From Saccharopolyspora soli (GTDB taxonomy: Bacteria > Actinomycetota > Actinomycetes > Mycobacteriales > Pseudonocardiaceae), in assembly GCF_022678645.1 (NCBI RefSeq), contig NZ_JALBWV010000020.1, forward strand, positions 62,001 to 126,000: a stretch of DNA of 64,000 nt. Reading direction: 5' to 3'. Positions 44,849-54,778 of this stretch are shown in pieces. Both the position numbers and the translations under genes were made by a program. Below the pieces are notes generated by a model, which ran no database searches, was not told the DNA's origin, and was given only the letters and a program-made list of their open reading frames with translations. Each line of letters starts with the position of its first letter. The first letter of the stretch is position 1.

Positions 44849-45727
44849 TCACCCGGCGACGGCGAACAGCAGCAGCGCGGGCAGGAAGTTGTTCGTCGCG
44901 TGGGCGATCATGCTGGCCGCCACCCGACCAGTGATCATCCGCGCCATGCCGATGGCCAGGCCGCCGACGAACAGCACCGGGGTACGCCACACTTCTTGGT
45001 GAATCAGCGCGAAGATCAACGCGGTCAGGATCAAGATCGCGTATCGCGGGATGCGGTAGTGCTCCAGGGCACCCCAGAGCGCGCCGCGCATGAGCAGTTC
45101 CTCGGTCAGCGGCGCGCCCAGGAAGGCGAACAGCGCGAACAGGAACAGCCAAACGGTCCGTTCGCCCGACATCAGCCGGGCCAGATCGGTCTCCGGCGGC
45201 GGCCCGTAGATCGCGATGATCACCAATGTCAGCATCCAGGAACCGAGCAGCGCGATGCCCCCGCAGGCCAGGCCCACCTTGAGATCGCGCAGCTTCGGCA
45301 GGATGCCGAAATCCGAGCGCAATCCCCGGCCCCGCCACCAGGAGAACACCGCGGGCACCAGGCCCAGCAGGATGTTCGGCGCGAAGGCCAACAGCAGCAG
45401 CGGGCCGGTTTGCGGCGGCGCGGTCGGGTCGAATCCGTTGGCCCGCTCCGGCCGGACCGCGTTGAGGATCAGCACGGCCAGGTAGTAGCCGCCGTAGCCG
45501 ATGAAGAAGGCGGCCAAACCCCAGGCCAGCGAGCCGCGGCGGGCCGCTTCCAGCTGTGCTTCCCAGAACCTCGGGTGCAGGTTCTCGTCGGTGGTGTCCT
45601 GCGCTGGTCCCATGGATTGCGCGAACGGCACCACCGGTTCCGGAGCCGGTTGTTCGTGTGGCTTCCCCACCGGGAACTCCGGACGTTCCCGCTCGGGCTG
45701 CTCCCCCACGTTCGCTCCCCTCGACAA
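44849..45727 (-). CDS. CPBP family intramembrane metalloprotease (first of pair)
   Basis: A 292-residue CPBP membrane protein. Signature motif: EELLMRGALWGALEHYR (about 210-226), then LIFALIHQEVW and MIAHATNNFLPALLLF. About eight membrane segments follow a charged, Pro/Glu-rich cytoplasmic N-terminus of about 45 residues. It resembles the neighbour in the C-terminal half only, so the pair is likely an old duplication. ATG start near 45727 has a plausible AGGA-like site. Together the two could act on small peptide or lipoprotein substrates; no such partner gene is nearby. Confidence 0.85.
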   Translation of the reverse strand: MSRGANVGEQPERERPEFPVGKPHEQPAPEPVVPFAQSMGPAQDTTDENLHPRFWEAQLEAARRGSLAWGLAAFFIGYGGYYLAVLILNAVRPERANGFDPTAPPQTGPLLLLAFAPNILLGLVPAVFSWWRGRGLRSDFGILPKLRDLKVGLACGGIALLGSWMLTLVIIAIYGPPPETDLARLMSGERTVWLFLFALFAFLGAPLTEELLMRGALWGALEHYRIPRYAILILTALIFALIHQEVWRTPVLFVGGLAIGMARMITGRVAASMIAHATNNFLPALLLFAVAG

Positions 45728-45794
45728 GGCCCACCTTAGAGCCTGCGCGTGGTCGCGTTCGGCATTGCGGTGCAGATGGGCAACGCGGGATCGA

Positions 45795-46868
45795 TCAGGA
45801 CATGACGTTGCCGCGCAGGATGATGCGCTGCGGGTGGCGGAGGGCCATCAGGTCCTTGCGCGGGTCTGCGTCGTAGCAGACCAGGTCGGCCGGGGCGCCG
45901 TGCACCAGCCCGGACCAGCCGAGCCACTCGCGGGCCGCCCACGACGCCGCACCGAGAGCCTGCTCGGTCGACATCCCGACCCGGTGCAGCGCGAGCACCT
46001 CATCGGCCAGCGCGCCGTGTTCGATGCCGCCGCCCGCGTCGGTGCCCGCGTACACCGGGATGCCCGCCTCGATCGCCTTGGCGACCGTTCGATCGGCCCG
46101 TTCGTACAGGTCCGTGATGTGCGCGGCGTAGGCCGGGTACTTGCTCGCGGCGGCCGCGAAGGACGGGAAGTTCTCGACGTTGACCAGGGTCGGGACCAGT
46201 GCCGTGCCGTGCTGGGCCATCAGCTCGACCGTGTCGTCGGTGAGCCCGGTGCCGTGTTCGACGCAGTCGATCCCGGCCGCGATCAGGCTGGGCAGCGCAG
46301 CCTCGCCGAAGACGTGCGCGGTGACGCGGGCGCCCATCCGGTGCGCCGTCGAGATCGCCTCGACGAGCACGTCATCGCTCCACAGCGGTGCCAGGTCGCC
46401 CGCCGACCGGTCGATCCAGTCGCCGACGAGCTTGATCCAGCCGTCGCCGTTGGCGACCTGCTCGGCGACCGCGGCGGGCAGCTGCTCCTCGTGCTCCAAC
46501 TGGTCGGCCAGGTACGGGATGTAGCGCTTGGGCCGCGCGAGGTGCTTGCCCGCCCGGATGATCCTCGGCAGGTCCTCGCGCTGCTGCAGCGGTCGGGTGT
46601 CGATCGGCGCACCGCAGTCGCGGATCAGCAGCGTCCCGGCGTCGCGATCGATCGCCGCCTGCGCCGCGGCTTCGGCGAGCTCAACCGGTCCTTCGGAGCC
46701 GATGCCGACGTGGCAGTGCGCGTCGACCAAACCGGGCAGCACGTAGCCGTCGTCGAACACCGTCGTTGCTCCGGGCACCGGTTCCAGGCTGATCCGCCCG
46801 TCGTGGACCCACAGCTCCCGCTGCGCACCGTCGGGCAACACGACGGCGCGCAGGTGCAGCGCGGTCAC
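45795..46868 (-). CDS. Amidohydrolase-superfamily metal-dependent hydrolase
   Basis: A 357-residue cytosolic TIM-barrel hydrolase. Metal-binding set: H-x-H in GLVDAHCHVGIG (about 50-61), a Lys in GWIKLVGDW (likely carboxylated), the H in ARVTAHVFGEAA, the H in DCVEHGTGL and the D in YAGTDAGGG. Such enzymes cleave C-N or C-O bonds in amides, lactams, imidazolones or prolidase-type substrates; specificity unknown. GTG at 46868 overlaps the ffh stop by 4 bp (GTGA), implying translational coupling to ffh, an unusual partner. The 3' end is 66 bp before the CPBP gene. Confidence 0.86.
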   Translation of the reverse strand: MTALHLRAVVLPDGAQRELWVHDGRISLEPVPGATTVFDDGYVLPGLVDAHCHVGIGSEGPVELAEAAAQAAIDRDAGTLLIRDCGAPIDTRPLQQREDLPRIIRAGKHLARPKRYIPYLADQLEHEEQLPAAVAEQVANGDGWIKLVGDWIDRSAGDLAPLWSDDVLVEAISTAHRMGARVTAHVFGEAALPSLIAAGIDCVEHGTGLTDDTVELMAQHGTALVPTLVNVENFPSFAAAASKYPAYAAHITDLYERADRTVAKAIEAGIPVYAGTDAGGGIEHGALADEVLALHRVGMSTEQALGAASWAAREWLGWSGLVHGAPADLVCYDADPRKDLMALRHPQRIILRGNVMS

Positions 46869-48409
46869 TTCTTCTTGCCGAAGTTCAGCTTCGAGGGATC
46901 GAATCCGGGAGGCAGGTCGTTCATGCTGCCGCCCAGCTTGGACAGGTCCGGGCCCGCGCCCGGCATGCCCGCGCCGCCAGGCGGCAGACCGGGGAAGCCG
47001 CCGGGCATGCCGCGCATGCCCTTGGGCTGGGTCGGGCCGCGTCCTTTCTTGCCCTTCTTCCCCTTCTTGCCCTTGCGGCTCTTGCTGCCCCCACCGCCGC
47101 CGAAGCCGAAGCCGCCCGCCATCTGCTGCATCATCTTGCGGGCTTCGAAGAACCGGTTGACGAGGTCGTTGATCTCGCTGATGGCCACCCCGGAACCGCG
47201 GGCGATGCGCTGCCTGCGGGAGGCGTTGATGATCTTCGGGTCGGCCCGTTCGGCGGGCGTCATGCCCCGGATGATCGCCTGGATGCGGTCCAGGCTCTTC
47301 TCGTCGAAGTTGGCCAGTTGGTCCTTCATCTGGCCAGCACCGGGCAGCATGCCCAGCAGGTTCTGCAGCGGGCCCATCCGGCGGACCGCCTGCATCTGCT
47401 CCAGGAAGTCCTCCAGGGTCAGCTGGCCGCTGCCCAACTTCTGCGCGGCCTGCTCGGCCTGCTCCTGGTCGAATGCCTGCTCGGCCTGCTCGATGAGGGT
47501 GAGCAGGTCGCCCATGCCCAGGATCCGGTTGGCCATCCGGTCCGGGTGGAAGACGTCGAAGTCCTCCAGCTTCTCGCCGCTGGAGGCGAACATGATCGGT
47601 TGGCCGGTGACCTCGCGGACCGACAGGGCGGCACCACCGCGGGCGTCGCCGTCGAGCTTGGTCAGCACCACACCGGAGAACCCGACACCGTCGCGGAACG
47701 CCTCGGCGGTGTTCACCGCGTCCTGACCGATCATCGCGTCCAGCACGAACAGGATCTCGTCCGGGGTGATCGCGTCCCGGATGTCGGCGGCCTGCTTCAT
47801 CATCTCTTCGTCGATGCCCAGCCGACCGGCGGTGTCGACGATGACGATGTCGTGCTGCGCGCGGCGGGCCTCGTCGAGGCTGCGGCGGGACACCTCGACC
47901 GGGTCGCCGACGCCGTTGCCGGGCTCCGGCGCGAACACCGGCACCCCGGCGCGCTCCCCGACCACCTGCAGCTGGTTCACCGCGTTCGGGCGCTGCAGGT
48001 CGGCGGCCACCAGCAGCGGGGTGTGGCCCTGCCCGGCGAGCCATTTGGCGAGCTTGCCCGCCAGCGTGGTCTTACCGGAACCCTGCAGACCGGCCAGCAT
48101 GATCACGGTCGGCGGCGTCTTCGCGTAATCCAACCGACGGGTCTCGCCGCCGAGGATGGTGACCAGTTCCTCGTTGACGATCTTGATGACCTGCTGGGCC
48201 GGGTTCAGCGCCTGCGAGACCTCGGCGCCCTTCGCACGCTCCTTGACACCGCTGATGAAGCCGCGCACCACGGGAAGCGCCACGTCGGCTTCGAGCAGGG
48301 CGATGCGGATCTCCCGCGCGGTCGCGTCGATGTCGGCCTCGGACAGCCGCCCCTTGCCGCGCAGGTTCGTCAGGACCGAGGTGAGCCGGTCGGAAAGAGT
48401 GTCGAACAC
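46865..48409 (-). CDS. ffh: Signal recognition particle protein Ffh
   Basis: SRP54 homologue that, with 4.5S RNA, targets nascent membrane and secreted proteins to FtsY. 514 residues: N domain (1-85), G domain with GLQGSGKTTLAGKLA (about 105-119), DTAGRLGID (about 190) and TKLDGDARGG (about 245), then the Met-rich M domain (about 300-430) with FLEQMQAVRRMGPL and SGSGVAISEINDLVNRF-like blocks. The C-terminus is a Gly/Lys/Pro-rich tail (from about 435) with GKKGKKGKKG, common in actinobacteria. GTG at 48409. ftsY lies about 6.4 kb upstream in the transcription order. Confidence 0.95.
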   Translation of the reverse strand: MFDTLSDRLTSVLTNLRGKGRLSEADIDATAREIRIALLEADVALPVVRGFISGVKERAKGAEVSQALNPAQQVIKIVNEELVTILGGETRRLDYAKTPPTVIMLAGLQGSGKTTLAGKLAKWLAGQGHTPLLVAADLQRPNAVNQLQVVGERAGVPVFAPEPGNGVGDPVEVSRRSLDEARRAQHDIVIVDTAGRLGIDEEMMKQAADIRDAITPDEILFVLDAMIGQDAVNTAEAFRDGVGFSGVVLTKLDGDARGGAALSVREVTGQPIMFASSGEKLEDFDVFHPDRMANRILGMGDLLTLIEQAEQAFDQEQAEQAAQKLGSGQLTLEDFLEQMQAVRRMGPLQNLLGMLPGAGQMKDQLANFDEKSLDRIQAIIRGMTPAERADPKIINASRRQRIARGSGVAISEINDLVNRFFEARKMMQQMAGGFGFGGGGGSKSRKGKKGKKGKKGRGPTQPKGMRGMPGGFPGLPPGGAGMPGAGPDLSKLGGSMNDLPPGFDPSKLNFGKKK

Positions 48410-48492
48410 GGGTTCACGGGCTCCAGAGTCGATGGATGTACCTGGGTACCTATGCGAGGGTAACCGGCCGGGTATACCGCCTGGCGTCGGCT

Positions 48493-48526
48493 AGGGGGCG
48501 CAATTTCACGAGAAATTGCGCCCCCT
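48493..48526. terminator. Terminator after deaD; hairpin family III
   Basis: Perfect 15-bp stem (48493-48507 with 48512-48526), 4-nt loop, 7 bp past the helicase stop. Its ATTTCACGAGA core matches the tandem hairpins at 58980-59050. Confidence 0.85.
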
Positions 48527-48532
48527 CCCGGC

Positions 48533-50263
48533 TCAACTGCGCGAGAAGTCCTCCCGACGCTTGCCCGCCGCGGAACGGTGCTGCGGGGAGTGCTGGCCCT
48601 TGCGGTACGGACGCGGCTTGTCCCGGTCCCTGCCGGGACGGCGCGGGCGGCGGCTGATGAACTCGCCGTCGGCCCGGCTGATCCGCAGGCCCCGCCCGGC
48701 CACCTGGGTGGTGCGCAGCTTGCTCAGCAGCTCGTCCGGCAGGTCGGCGGGCAGTTCGATCAGGGTGTGCTCGTTGCGGATGTCGATGTGCCCGATGTAC
48801 TTGCTGGGCACGCCGCCCTCGTTGGCCAGTGCCCCGACCAGCGCCCGCGGGGTGACCCGGTTGCGGCGGCCGACCTCGACGCGGTAGGTCTCGGTCTCCG
48901 AGGTGCCCGGTTCGAAGGATTGACCCGCGCGGTGCGGTACCGGCGCCTCGACCGGCTCCGGATCCAGCAGCAGCGGCCGGTCGCCCTGCGCCATGCTGGC
49001 CAGCGCCGCCGCGATCTCCACGGCTGGCACGTCGTGGGTGCGCTCGTACTCCGCCACCAGGTCCTGGAACACCTCCAGGCCCCCCTTGGCCAGGGTGTCG
49101 GTGATGCTCTGCGCGAACTTCGCCAGCCGCCGGTCGTTGACCGCCTCGATGCTGGGCAGCTCCATCTGCGTGATCTGCTGCCGGGTGGCCTTCTCGATGG
49201 CGCGCAGCAGGTGCCGTTCGCGCGGCGAGACGAACAGGATCGCCTCCCCGCTGCGCCCGGCCCGCCCGGTGCGGCCGACGCGGTGCACGTAGGACTCGGT
49301 GTCGTGCGGGATGTCGTAGTTCAGCACGTGCGAGATGCGCTCGACGTCCAGGCCGCGGGCGGCGACGTCGGTGGCCACCAGGATGTCGATCCGGCCGTCC
49401 CGGAGGTGGCCGATGGTGCGCTCCCGCTGCGCCTGCGCGATGTCACCGTTGATCGCCGCCGCGCTGAAGCCGCGGGCCTGCAACTTCTCGGCGAGTTCTT
49501 CGGTGAGCTGCTTGGTGCGCACGAACACGATCATCGAGTCGAACGGCTCGACCTCCAGGATGCGGGTCAGCGCGTCCAGCTTGTTCGCGCCGCGCACCGG
49601 CACGTGCCGCTGGTTGATGTTGGTCGCGGTGCTGGTCTTGGTCTTGACCGAGATCTCGACCGGCTCGTTGAGGTAGGACTGGCTGATCTTGCGGATCGCG
49701 GTGGGCATCGTCGCCGAGAACAGCGCCACCTGCCGACTGGTCGGGACGGTCTGCAGGATCTTCTCGACGTCCTCGATGAAGCCCATCCGGAGCATCTCGT
49801 CGGCCTCGTCGAGCACTACGTGCTTGAGCCCGGTCAGGTCGAGCGAGCCCTTCTCCAAGTGGTCGATCAACCGGCCGGGGGTGCCGACGACGACGTGCGC
49901 GCCGCGACGCAGACCGGCCAGTTGCGGGCCGTAGCTGGTGCCGCCGTAGATGGGCAGCACGTGGAAGCCGGGCAGGTGCGCGGCGTAGCGCTGGAACGCC
50001 TCGGAGACCTGGATCGCCAGCTCGCGGGTGGGGGCGAGCACCAGGGCCTGCGGGCCGGTGGCGTTCAGCTCCAGCCGGGAGAGGATCGGCAGCGCGAACG
50101 CGGCCGTCTTGCCGGTGCCGGTCTGGGCCAGGCCCAGCACGTCCCGCCCCTCCAGCAGCAGCGGGATGGTCTTCTCCTGGATCGGTGACGGGGTCTCGTA
50201 ACCGATCTCGCTGAGCGTCTCGCGGACGCGCGGGTCTAGCTCAAGTTCGTCGAAGGTCGGCAT
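48533..50263 (-). CDS. deaD: DEAD-box RNA helicase (DeaD/CsdA type)
   Basis: A 576-residue ATP-dependent RNA helicase for ribosome assembly and mRNA turnover, often cold-induced. Motifs in order: Q motif TPSPIQEKTIP, I AQTGTGKTAAFALP, Ia PTRELAIQV, II VLDEADEML, III SATMP, IV IVFVRTKQ, V DVAARGLDVERI, VI HRVGRTGRAGR. The C-terminus has the DbpA/CsdA RNA-binding domain (about 480-545: VEVGRRNRVTPRALVGALAN, STYIGHIDI-like KYIGHIDIRNEHTLIELP) and an Arg-rich tail. ATG at 50263. Confidence 0.94.
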   Translation of the reverse strand: MPTFDELELDPRVRETLSEIGYETPSPIQEKTIPLLLEGRDVLGLAQTGTGKTAAFALPILSRLELNATGPQALVLAPTRELAIQVSEAFQRYAAHLPGFHVLPIYGGTSYGPQLAGLRRGAHVVVGTPGRLIDHLEKGSLDLTGLKHVVLDEADEMLRMGFIEDVEKILQTVPTSRQVALFSATMPTAIRKISQSYLNEPVEISVKTKTSTATNINQRHVPVRGANKLDALTRILEVEPFDSMIVFVRTKQLTEELAEKLQARGFSAAAINGDIAQAQRERTIGHLRDGRIDILVATDVAARGLDVERISHVLNYDIPHDTESYVHRVGRTGRAGRSGEAILFVSPRERHLLRAIEKATRQQITQMELPSIEAVNDRRLAKFAQSITDTLAKGGLEVFQDLVAEYERTHDVPAVEIAAALASMAQGDRPLLLDPEPVEAPVPHRAGQSFEPGTSETETYRVEVGRRNRVTPRALVGALANEGGVPSKYIGHIDIRNEHTLIELPADLPDELLSKLRTTQVAGRGLRISRADGEFISRRPRRPGRDRDKPRPYRKGQHSPQHRSAAGKRREDFSRS

Positions 50264-50564
50264 GCTGAACGCGGGTCTCCTCGGTGGGCTCGACAGGGGG
50301 CTGATGGAATGCGGAAACGGCCCGGCACTACCGCCCGGAGGTCCGGGGTGATCGGCGGCTGTCGGCTCGGAGCCCTGACGCCGCTGGGCGCCGCTTGCGC
50401 ATTTCGAACCGCGCGTTCAGCTGGACGCACACCCTGTTGCCAGTCACCCGCAGCTCGATGATTCTTCAGCCTGGCGCGGCGGCATCCTGCCGCAGCACCA
50501 GATGTCCAGCGTAGCGATCGAGAACGACGGCTGGCTCAGCCCCCCTGCGCAAACGGGACGCAGG
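50264..50564. other. Helicase gene leader region
   Basis: 301 bp between the AAA ATPase stop and the helicase start. GC-rich, no repeat, hairpin of note or small gene seen; long leaders are usual for cold-shock helicases. Confidence 0.4.
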
Positions 50565-51146
50565 TCACGCCACGACATCCAGCCGCAGCCCGTCCTCGAC
50601 CTGATCCCGGGTGAACAGGTGCACGCGGTGCCAGCCGTACGGCGTGCCGCCGCCGCGCAACTTCTGGTGCATCCGGTCGGCCCGTTGCACGTGCCGCAGG
50701 AACGACGTCGGGCGGATCAGCCGCCCGCGCTCCTGCTGCCCGGCCAGCGCCTCGCGCGGATCGGCGTGCAGCCACACCAGCACCCGTTGCCGCCCGGTGA
50801 GCCACCCGAACAGCAGCAGCATCGCGCGGGTGGTGGCGCGGGTCGCGGGTTCGTGCGCCACGACCGGACCACGCGTTCGCAGGCAGAACCAGGCGATTCG
50901 GGTCCGGTGCACCAGGTGCACCACGGGGCGGTAGTAGCGGTACGGCAACCGGGTCGGTAGGACCTTGCGCAGCCGGGTGCGCACCTGCTCGGAGTCCAGC
51001 GTCGAGACGCCCGTGCCGCCGCGCAGCTTCCGGAGCATCGTGCTCTTGCCCGCGCCGGGCAGCCCGGCCAGCACGACGAGCGAGCGCCTGCCGATTCGCA
51101 TGGTTGGTGGGCTGGCAGGCACAGGGATTACGTCCGATATGTCCAC
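50565..51146 (-). CDS. AAA-type P-loop NTPase, kinase-like (zeta-toxin/polynucleotide-kinase-like)
   Basis: A 193-residue P-loop protein. Walker A is VVLAGLPGAGKSTMLRKL (about 24-41), followed by DSEQVRTRLRKVLP, and a lid region LHADPREALAGQQERGRLIRPTSFLRHVQRADRM; this layout is that of small nucleotide or phosphate kinases (zeta toxin, PNKP-like, gluconate-kinase-like). The substrate is not known. GTG at 51146 is selected; ATG at 51101 is the main alternative, and neither has a strong ribosome-binding site. It occupies the place where glnD is normally found, downstream of glnB. A structured element with an intrinsic terminator precedes it. Confidence 0.75.
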   Translation of the reverse strand: MDISDVIPVPASPPTMRIGRRSLVVLAGLPGAGKSTMLRKLRGGTGVSTLDSEQVRTRLRKVLPTRLPYRYYRPVVHLVHRTRIAWFCLRTRGPVVAHEPATRATTRAMLLLFGWLTGRQRVLVWLHADPREALAGQQERGRLIRPTSFLRHVQRADRMHQKLRGGGTPYGWHRVHLFTRDQVEDGLRLDVVA

Positions 51147-51214
51147 GACGGTCTCAAGGTTACGCGTTGATCGATCTTGCCGGACCGGGCGCGTGCGCAA
51201 CACCACCGGACGCG

Positions 51215-51258
51215 AAAAAGCGGGAGGCGGCTCGCTCCCCCTACGAACCGCCTCCCGC
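51215..51258 (-). terminator. Intrinsic terminator upstream of the AAA ATPase gene
   Basis: 11-bp GC-rich stem (51220-51230 with 51248-51258), 17-nt loop, then TTTTT on the minus strand. The next gene starts about 70 bp further on, and glnB has its own terminator, so this stops a short separate or leader transcript. Confidence 0.75.
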
Positions 51259-51390
51259 ACCATCCACCTGGTGCGCTACGGGATACCGCACCCGGACCGC
51301 GTGGGCGACCCTGTCCCGGCCACCCACGCGGCTTCCCCCCTTCGCGATCGCGGGTCCGCCTGCCCGCCCGACCCCCAGAACGGGCGGGCC
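51259..51390 (-). ncRNA. Candidate structured RNA (leader or sRNA) before the AAA ATPase gene
   Basis: On the minus strand, upstream of the terminator, are helices of 9 bp (51381-51389 with 51362-51370), 9 bp (51323-51331 with 51297-51305) and 5 bp (51287-51291 with 51271-51275), all perfect and closely packed, plus a 5-bp hairpin whose arm (51257-51261) overlaps the terminator stem and could compete with it. No ORF of credible composition spans it. It does not match any riboswitch, SRP RNA or RNase P RNA I know. It could be a terminator-attenuator for the ATPase gene or a free sRNA; strand and existence are inferred from the T-tract. Confidence 0.4.
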
Positions 51391-51517
51391 CCCTCCGGAT
51401 CCCTCTGATCACCGCGTCGCACTTAGAAGTCTGCCGTCCGAAGGGCCGCCGCAAGACCGTGAAGCCCCGCGAGTACGACTGCGTAGTGCTACGCACCTGC
51501 ACCGGGGGAAGGCACGA

Positions 51518-51550
51518 CGAAGGGGCGCGAGCCGCAGCTCGCGCCCCTCG
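51518..51550 (-). terminator. Terminator after glnB
   Basis: 13-bp near-perfect stem (51518-51531 with 51538-51550), 6-nt loop, 17 bp past the glnB stop. A short GCGTAGTGCTACGC palindrome (51481-51494) follows. Confidence 0.75.
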
Positions 51551-51567
51551 TCCGGTGTTCTGTTGGG

Positions 51568-53222
<1,655 letters not shown>

Positions 53223-53344
53223 ATTGCCTCCCCGTGCGGACCGAGTTGGCCCGCATCTTGGGAAATGTCTGTTTCAGGCGGCCCGTTGCGGTGTAACGCC
53301 GATGTGAACTTCAGCTCACCGCCAGTTACGAACGTGTTGTGATG
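53223..53344. promoter_or_regulatory. amtB upstream region with weak GlnR-like boxes
   Basis: On the minus strand GTAAC (53325-53329 read backwards) and later GTTAC and GAAAC pentamers occur with roughly 6-nt gaps, as in actinobacterial GlnR sites, but the match is imperfect. Confidence 0.25.
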
Positions 53345-54559
53345 TCACCGGTGTGTTACATCGCCGCGCACCGACGGCACCTGGACCGGCCGTCCGGCCA
53401 GCAGTCCGGCGCCGAGCCAACCGGCTGAGCAGGCCAGCAGCAGCACCAGCGGGACGGTCCAGTTCCCGGACAGATCATGCAGCAACCCGATCAGCAGCGG
53501 GCCCGCCGCGGCGATCAGATATCCGCCACCCTGCGCCATCCCGGACAGCGCCGTGGTGGTGTCGCTGTCCGGCGAACGCAGCCCGAACAACGTCAACGCC
53601 AAGCCGAACGCCGCGCCCTGCGCCAGCCCGAGCACGACCGTCGCGGGCCACAGCCCAGCGGGCGGACCTGCCAGGATGCCGGTGAACCCGAGCACGACCA
53701 GCACCGCGAGCACCACCGCGATCGGACGCTGGTCGCGGAACCGGCGGCACAGCATCGGCACGGTCATCGATCCGGCGGCCTGCACCGCCGCCTGCACGCC
53801 CAGCGCCAACCCGGCCAGCTCGGCGCTCATGCCCCGGCTCTGCAACATGGTCGGCAGCCAGCCGAACACGACGTAGGCCATGGCCGACTGCAGGCCCATG
53901 AACACGGTGACCTGCCAAGCCACCGGGTTGCGCCACAACCGGCCCGGACGCGATGGCAGCTGGGGTGCACCCGAGCTGCGCCGCAGCGCGAAAACGCTGA
54001 TCACCAGGGCCACAAGCACCGGAACCGCGAGCAGCCCGAGCGGGGCCTGCCATTGCGAAGCCAGCGCGTTGCCGATCGGCACGACGACGCTGGCCGCGAT
54101 CGCACCGCCCAACGTCAGGCACATCGTGTAGACGGCCGTGATCACCGGCACGTTGTCCGGGAAGTCCCGCTTGATCAAGCCCGGCAGCGCCACGTTCGCC
54201 ACTGCGATGCCCGCACCGACCACGACCGTGCCGGTGAGCAGCGTCCAGGCCGATCCCAGCGCGCGCAGCGAGTTGCCGACCAGCAGCACCACGAGGCACC
54301 CGACCACCACTTTCTCGTCGCCGAAGCGCTGCCGGAGCTTCGGTGCGACGAACGCGAACGCCCCCAGGCACACCACCGGCAACGTGGTCAGCACTCCACC
54401 GAAGGTGTTCGACACCGCCAAGTCCTGCTGGATCCGCTCGAACAGCGGCGCCACCGAGGTGAACGGCGGCCGCAACGCCAGCGCGACCAGCACGACGAGG
54501 ACCAGGGTGGCCACGGCGGCCGTGCCAACGGGGCGGGCGGATTGGGTTCGGGTGCTCAC
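53345..54559 (-). CDS. MFS transporter, CynX/NimT-like
   Basis: A 404-residue, about 12-helix MFS permease. The RPPFTSVAPLFERIQQDLAVS start and the YTMCLTLGGAIAASVVVPIGNALASQWQAPL segment match the CynX/cyanate and nitroimidazole-resistance (NimT/YeaN) group. Substrates in that group are small organic anions or drugs; unknown here. GTG at 54559 overlaps the stop of a 34-codon ORF (GTGA), so its translation may depend on that short ORF. It sits between ftsY and amtB, an insertion in otherwise conserved order. Confidence 0.83.
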   Translation of the reverse strand: MSTRTQSARPVGTAAVATLVLVVLVALALRPPFTSVAPLFERIQQDLAVSNTFGGVLTTLPVVCLGAFAFVAPKLRQRFGDEKVVVGCLVVLLVGNSLRALGSAWTLLTGTVVVGAGIAVANVALPGLIKRDFPDNVPVITAVYTMCLTLGGAIAASVVVPIGNALASQWQAPLGLLAVPVLVALVISVFALRRSSGAPQLPSRPGRLWRNPVAWQVTVFMGLQSAMAYVVFGWLPTMLQSRGMSAELAGLALGVQAAVQAAGSMTVPMLCRRFRDQRPIAVVLAVLVVLGFTGILAGPPAGLWPATVVLGLAQGAAFGLALTLFGLRSPDSDTTTALSGMAQGGGYLIAAAGPLLIGLLHDLSGNWTVPLVLLLACSAGWLGAGLLAGRPVQVPSVRGDVTHR

Positions 54560-54660
54560 TGCGCTCGCACGGCTTCTCGGACCACGGCCCCGCTGACCAA
54601 CTGCTCGTTGAGCGCGGCGATGACCTCGTCCGCGGAAGACCTTCGCCCGACCACCCGCAT
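54556..54660 (-). CDS. 34-residue leader ORF, possible internally deleted GntR remnant
   Basis: ATG at 54660 has a GGGGG-type ribosome-binding site and the stop overlaps the MFS start codon. The peptide DEVIAALNEQLVSG followed at once by VVREAVRAQ looks like the first helix and recognition helix of a GntR/FadR winged helix with the part between removed in frame. It could be a coupling leader peptide. Low confidence that the peptide has a function. Confidence 0.45.
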   Translation of the reverse strand: MRVVGRRSSADEVIAALNEQLVSGAVVREAVRAQ

Positions 54661-54733
54661 GAAGCGTCCCCCTTCCGGGGGAACCCTAGGCCAGACATCA
54701 GTCGTCAGACAACTCTCGCTGGTGCGCGAAGCA

Positions 54734-54766
54734 AGCAGCCCCCGCCCTTGAGGCGCGGGGGCTGCT
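54734..54766 (-). terminator. Terminator after ftsY
   Basis: Perfect 12-bp stem (54734-54745 with 54755-54766), 9-nt loop, 12 bp past the ftsY stop. Confidence 0.8.
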
Positions 54767-54778
54767 GGGGTGTGGTCG

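Noticed and set aside
48578-50188. Long plus-strand frame opposite the DEAD-box helicase
   Set aside because: Antisense shadow; all helicase motifs are intact on the minus strand.
51177-51500. Small plus- and minus-strand ORFs in the structured region upstream of the AAA ATPase gene
   Set aside because: Arg/Pro/Gly-rich low-quality translation, no ribosome-binding site, no recognisable domain; the region is better explained as RNA structure.
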